From an uncultured Acidobacteriota bacterium (GTDB lineage Bacteria > Acidobacteriota > Blastocatellia > Pyrinomonadales > Pyrinomonadaceae): a stretch of 7,786 nt of DNA. Shown in pieces: positions 6,510-7,786 of this stretch. The first letter of the stretch is position 1, and every line of letters begins with the position of its first letter. Under the pieces are notes generated by a model. The model saw only the letters and a program-made list of their open reading frames with translations. It was not told where the DNA came from and did not search any database. The DNA lies in NCBI GenBank assembly GCA_946480545.1, contig CAMLKY010000077.1:1-7786 (forward strand). Reading direction: 5' to 3'. Made by a program: the position numbers and the translations under genes.

Positions 6510-6642
6510 GCTATACTCCACACAGCTATCGCCTATGGCGGTAGTTCATGGGTACCAATCTCATGGCCACTTGAAGCCATCATTGCCGGCGGATTATTTC
6601 GCGATAGGACGCCGGCGATCGATGGCTTTAAGTCTGTATAGC
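6510..6642 (+). ncRNA. Candidate structured RNA or repeat element with a three-way-junction-like fold
   Basis: Three nested stems are visible. The outer stem pairs GCTATAC (6510-6516) with GTATAGC (6636-6642), exactly. Inside it, hairpin A (6524-6546) pairs AGCTATCGCC with GGCGGTAGTT around the loop TAT. Hairpin B (6569-6633) has a 13-bp lower stem (ACTTGAAGCCATC with GATGGCTTTAAGT), an internal loop (ATT opposite GATC), a 7-bp GC-rich stem (GCCGGCG with CGCCGGC) and an 18-base apical part. The imperfect pairs (T6529-G6541, G6525-T6545, G6573-T6629) are all wobbles on the plus strand but A-C mismatches on the minus strand, favouring a plus-strand RNA. Against this, TGCTATACT at 6509-6517 resembles an extended -10 element, and a minus-strand TATACA lies in the other outer arm, so the outer repeat may instead be promoter DNA. 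An interspersed palindromic repeat is also possible. Confidence 0.35.
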
Positions 6643-6706
6643 GGGCTCTTGCTTCCTCTGCATCAATTGAACACCTCTTGATCCCTCTCAGGGAATCCCT
6701 CGAAGC

Positions 6707-6731
6707 TGCGGTTCAGCTCCCGCGTGTTTTT
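6707..6731 (+). terminator. Weak candidate terminator after the structured element
   Basis: TGCGG (6707-6711) pairs with CCGCG (6720-6724), including one wobble, around an 8-base loop, followed by TG and five T residues (6727-6731). A competing hairpin, AGCTG-CGGTT-CAGCT (6704-6718), overlaps it. The stem is short, so the call is tentative. If real, it would end a plus-strand transcript from the 6510-6642 element before pyrC. Confidence 0.2.
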
Positions 6732-6752
6732 ATTGCAAACGAAAAGCCAGAA

Positions 6753-6781
6753 GGTTTCGAGGTTACTTTTGCGGTTTCGAG
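6753..6781. repeat. Pair of 9-bp direct repeats, GGTTTCGAG
   Basis: Exact copies lie at 6753-6761 and 6773-6781, offset by 20 bases, close to two helical turns, which suits a tandem protein-binding site. There is no further support; two short copies can arise by chance. Confidence 0.3.
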
Positions 6782-6920
6782 AACAGACCCGGGAAAAGCT
6801 TCCCCATTTTGGAAGATGCGAGATTGAGAAATTTGGATAAAGGGTCGGTGGGCTCCAATTTTCTAAACAAATTTGCAATGCAGAGCCTTTCTGCTTACCC
6901 TTTTGATTTGTTTGATAACC

Positions 6921-6936
6921 CCAATTATTGAATTGG
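6921..6936. promoter_or_regulatory. Perfect inverted repeat upstream of pyrC
   Basis: CCAATT-ATTG-AATTGG is a perfect 6-bp dyad, 73 bases before the pyrC ATG. It overlaps a poor sigma70-like pair (TTGATT at 6903-6908, TATTGA at 6926-6931, 17-base spacer). It could be an operator for the pyrC promoter, but the -10 match is weak. Confidence 0.3.
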
Positions 6937-6979
6937 TTGCCGAGCGCTCCGGCCTTTTGTGACGAGAAGGTTCTATAGC

Positions 6980-7012
6980 ATGGCGAACCACCCGTATTTT
7001 GATTCAAGATGA
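6980..7012 (+). CDS. Possible 10-residue upstream ORF overlapping the pyrC start
   Basis: ATG 6980 opens a reading frame [10 protein letters not shown] that stops at TGA 7010-7012, overlapping the pyrC start as ATGA. An AGAAGG at 6965-6970, nine bases upstream, could serve as its ribosome-binding site, while pyrC itself has none. That layout is what a translationally coupled leader peptide would show. Nothing in the peptide itself is recognisable, and an ORF this short can occur by chance. Confidence 0.35.
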   Translation: MANHPYFDSR

Positions 7013-7786
7013 AACTTTTTATCGCGAACGGTCACCTGATCGATCCGGCCGCGCCCGAGAATACAGGAATGTCACTGCTGATCGAGGACGGGCGTGTTTC
7101 TGCGTGGCTCAAGCCTGACGAGAAACCGCCGGAGGGCTGCGAGGTATTCGACGCAGCAGGTCTGCTCGTCGCGCCGGGATTCATTGACATGCACGTCCAC
7201 CTCCGCGAGCCGGGCCAGGAGCATAAGGAGACCATCGCGACCGGATGCGCCGCTGCGGTGGCGGGCGGATGGACGAGTGTCTGCCCGATGCCGAACACGT
7301 CTCCGGTAAACGACAATGCGGCGATCACCCGGTACATGATCGAGCAGGCAGAGCGAGCCGCATCAGCAAACGTCTTCCCCATCGGAGCGATCACGAAGTC
7401 ATCGGATGGAAGCGAGCTGGCAGAGATGGGTGAGATGAAGGCCGCCGGCAGTGTGGCTGTCTCGGACGACGGCCGTCCGGTGCCGAACGCCGGGATCATG
7501 CGACGGGCGATGCAGTATGCGCGGGACTTTGATCTTCCGGTGGTGGATCATTGCGAGGACAAATCGCTTTCCGCCGGCGGGGTGATGCACGAAGGCAAGG
7601 TCTCGCTGCTGCTGGGGCTGAAAGGAATGCCCGCCCTCGCCGAGGAGCTCGACGTCGTTCGCGACATCATCCTTGCGAAGGAGACCGGGGCGCATATCCA
7701 CATCGCACATGTTTCGACGCGCGGGGCGATCGAAGCGGTACGACGTGCGAAGAACGAAGGCATCAATGTCACCTGCGAAGTAACGC
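7009..7786 (+). CDS. pyrC: Dihydroorotase, class I, 3' end outside the window
   Basis: A zinc amidohydrolase that cyclises carbamoyl aspartate to dihydroorotate, using the product of PyrB and feeding PyrD. The first 259 codons are present. The start is ATG 7009: an in-frame stop at 7000-7002 lies just before it, and the protein opens [13 protein letters not shown] as family members do. Key features: [18 protein letters not shown] (57-74) with metal ligands His62 and His64 in the HxHLREPG signature; MPNTSPVND (94-102); Asp153 in AVSDDGRPV, at the position that bridges the metals in class I enzymes; His181 in VVDHCED; and His234 in IHIAHVST. The catalytic aspartate expected near residue 305 is beyond the edge. 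HLREPG with a bridging aspartate rather than a carbamylated lysine marks class I. The ligands present are intact, arguing for an active enzyme rather than an inactive PyrB-associated copy. No Shine-Dalgarno precedes it. Confidence 0.96.
   Translation, partial: MKLFIANGHLIDPAAPENTGMSLLIEDGRVSAWLKPDEKPPEGCEVFDAAGLLVAPGFIDMHVHLREPGQEHKETIATGCAAAVAGGWTSVCPMPNTSPVNDNAAITRYMIEQAERAASANVFPIGAITKSSDGSELAEMGEMKAAGSVAVSDDGRPVPNAGIMRRAMQYARDFDLPVVDHCEDKSLSAGGVMHEGKVSLLLGLKGMPALAEELDVVRDIILAKETGAHIHIAHVSTRGAIEAVRRAKNEGINVTCEVT

Larger units (their letters stand above)
6473..7008. other. 536-base region without a convincing gene between receptor and pyrC
   Basis: This is the longest non-coding stretch. 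Its left third (6473-6645) is rich in inverted repeats. The remainder (about 6720-7000) is visibly richer in A and T than the flanking genes. A 114-codon minus-strand frame at 6663-7007 has an unprotein-like composition (many N, S, K, Q, W and C), no ribosome-binding site and no recognisable motif, so it is not called. Shorter minus-strand frames (49 residues at 6713-6862, 43 residues at 6763-6894) read more like protein but lack starts, which would fit either chance or an eroded gene. No tRNA or rRNA was seen. Confidence 0.6.

Noticed and set aside
6303..6641. 112-codon plus-strand frame spanning the receptor 5' end and the hairpin element
   Set aside because: Overlaps the well-supported receptor signal-peptide region on the other strand, and its right half is inverted-repeat DNA.
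6663..7007. 114-codon minus-strand frame divergent from pyrC
   Set aside because: Composition unlike a protein (many N, S, K, Q, W, C), no ribosome-binding site and no recognisable motif; it overlaps an AT-rich intergenic region.

Overview
The window is a pyrimidine-biosynthesis locus from a Gram-negative bacterium of moderately high G+C content. The best guess is Acidobacteriota, perhaps a Blastocatellia/Pyrinomonadaceae-type lineage. That guess rests on a roughly 1,045-residue outer-membrane receptor with an N-terminal carboxypeptidase-regulatory-like domain and the NLPLNGRNF signature common in that phylum, next to a secreted DinB-like protein. It is an inference from protein style; no marker gene such as rRNA is present.

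Layout from left to right: (1) positions 1-704, minus strand: the N-terminal 234 codons of class 2 dihydroorotate dehydrogenase (pyrD), running off the left edge. (2) 705-803: a divergent intergenic region with a hairpin in the pyrR leader. (3) 804-1367, plus: pyrR, followed ten bases later by a clear intrinsic terminator. (4) 1404-1520: a gap filled with degenerate 9-bp-period repeats in both orientations. (5) 1521-2504, plus: pyrB (aspartate carbamoyltransferase catalytic chain), with a 7-bp tandem repeat inside its coding sequence. (6) 2634-3272, plus: a small secreted DinB-like protein. (7) 3335-6472, minus: a TonB-dependent-receptor-like protein that converges on the DinB-like gene and seems to lack its C-terminal beta-strand. 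(8) 6473-7008: a 536-base stretch without a convincing gene, holding a nested, three-way-junction-like fold, other small repeats and a 10-codon upstream ORF. (9) 7009-7786, plus: the N-terminal 259 codons of class I dihydroorotase (pyrC), running off the right edge.

The four pyr genes cover three de novo UMP steps (PyrB: carbamoyl phosphate + aspartate to carbamoyl aspartate; PyrC: to dihydroorotate; PyrD: to orotate) plus the regulator/uracil phosphoribosyltransferase PyrR. pyrB and pyrC, commonly neighbours, are here 4.5 kb apart, with two envelope-type genes and repeat-rich DNA between them.

The most interesting signals are non-coding: the fold at 6510-6642, whose wobble positions favour a plus-strand RNA; a mini-ORF whose stop overlaps the pyrC start as ATGA; four nonamer repeat blocks at gene boundaries; and the in-frame heptamer expansion in pyrB. 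No CRISPR array, tRNA, rRNA, transposase or defence gene was seen.
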